A stretch of DNA of 6,549 nt from Gammaproteobacteria bacterium (lineage in GTDB: Bacteria; Pseudomonadota; Gammaproteobacteria; Burkholderiales; Burkholderiaceae_C). Under the pieces are notes generated by a model. The model was not told the DNA's origin. It saw only the letters and a list, made by a program, of their open reading frames with translations, and ran no database searches. The DNA lies in the NCBI GenBank assembly GCA_018903185.1, contig JAHIQV010000170.1, positions 1 to 6,549 of the forward strand, given 5' to 3'. A program made the position numbers and the translations under genes. Below, piece after piece: positions 6,293 through 6,549 of this stretch (its first letter is position 1; each line of letters opens with the position of its first letter).

Positions 6293-6549
6293 ATGTCCGA
6301 GACCAATCCCCGCCATGGAGCCCCTGAACTCCCGGGCAAGCCGGGTGAACCCACCGATTCCAGCCGGCGCAGTGTGCTGCTCAAGGCCGGTGCGCTGCAG
6401 AACGCCATCCTGAACAGCGCCAATTTTTCGATCATCGCGACCGATGAAAAAGGCATCATCCAGCTCTTCAACGTGGGCGCCGAGCGCATGCTGGGCTACC
6501 GCGCCGAGGAGGTGGTCAACCGCGTGCGCCCGAGCGACATGCACGACCC
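6293..6549 (+). CDS. PAS-domain signalling protein (N-terminal part)
   Basis: Only the first 85 codons are present; the frame is open to the window end. After a polar, Pro/Gly-rich leader (1-26), a helix and PAS domain begin at about 35: LQNAILNSANFSIIATDEKG, then IIQLFNVGAERMLGYRAEEVV, the standard PAS motif of beta strands followed by the N-x-x-A-E-x-M-L-G-Y helix. PAS domains sense small ligands, redox state or cofactors. In Burkholderiales, proteins starting this way usually continue into a histidine kinase, a GGDEF/EAL module or further PAS repeats, but the output domain is outside the window. The ATG at 6293 has only a weak CGAGA ribosome site. It lies 106 bases after the small-protein operon and behind module B, so it probably has its own promoter. 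Confidence 0.82.
   Translation, partial: MSETNPRHGAPELPGKPGEPTDSSRRSVLLKAGALQNAILNSANFSIIATDEKGIIQLFNVGAERMLGYRAEEVVNRVRPSDMHD

Noticed and set aside
5467..6489. Long open frame on the - strand (340 codons) opposite four small genes
   Set aside because: It crosses several well-supported + strand genes and their intergenic gaps, has shadow-like composition and no recognisable domain.
1..6549. CRISPR arrays, tRNA or rRNA genes, insertion sequences
   Set aside because: I found no regularly spaced repeats, no cloverleaf with a T-arm, no rRNA-like stretch and no transposase or flanking inverted repeats on reading both strands.

Overview
The window is GC-rich DNA with strong third-position G/C bias, and every gene I can support lies on the + strand. 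The gene content and protein style suggest a betaproteobacterium of the order Burkholderiales, most likely Comamonadaceae (Hydrogenophaga, Acidovorax or Rhodoferax-like). That placement is inference from recalled family resemblance; the window holds no rRNA or marker gene. I see no tRNA, CRISPR array, transposase or phage integration signature.

Positions 2-3877 hold the end of an ABC exporter operon. It contains the C-terminal part of a MacB/LolD-type ATPase, a 789-residue permease with two FtsX-type halves and about eight membrane segments, and a 405-residue HlyD/RND-type periplasmic adaptor that overlaps the permease gene by four bases. Together they would form an inner-membrane pump that passes a substrate to an outer-membrane channel. 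The channel gene is not in the window and the substrate cannot be deduced.

Positions 3878-4134 are a 257-bp intergenic region with a bulged stem-loop just after the adaptor gene and a promoter-like module near 4002-4043.

Positions 4135-6186 hold six small envelope genes, closely spaced or overlapping, that read as one stress operon. In order they are a single-BON-domain lipoprotein, an OsmB-type glycine-zipper lipoprotein, a DUF883 (ElaB/YqjD-type) tail-anchored protein, a YqjE-like holin-family membrane protein, an unrecognised membrane protein in the position E. coli gives to yqjK, and a 49-residue Lmo0937-type two-helix membrane protein. In E. coli, osmB, osmY (BON), elaB and the yqjD genes are stationary-phase or osmotic-stress genes, so a stress envelope-remodelling role is the natural inference.

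Positions 6187-6292 carry a second copy of the promoter-like module. It is followed at 6293 by the first 85 codons of a PAS-domain signalling protein that runs off the window end. The two modules share 17 of 19 bases over their upstream part and have the same 17-base spacing to a TAnnnT box. This suggests the small-protein operon and the PAS sensor are co-regulated, and it is the most interesting signal I found. No wholly new system is obvious; the candidate worth attention is this stress cluster plus sensor under a shared control element.
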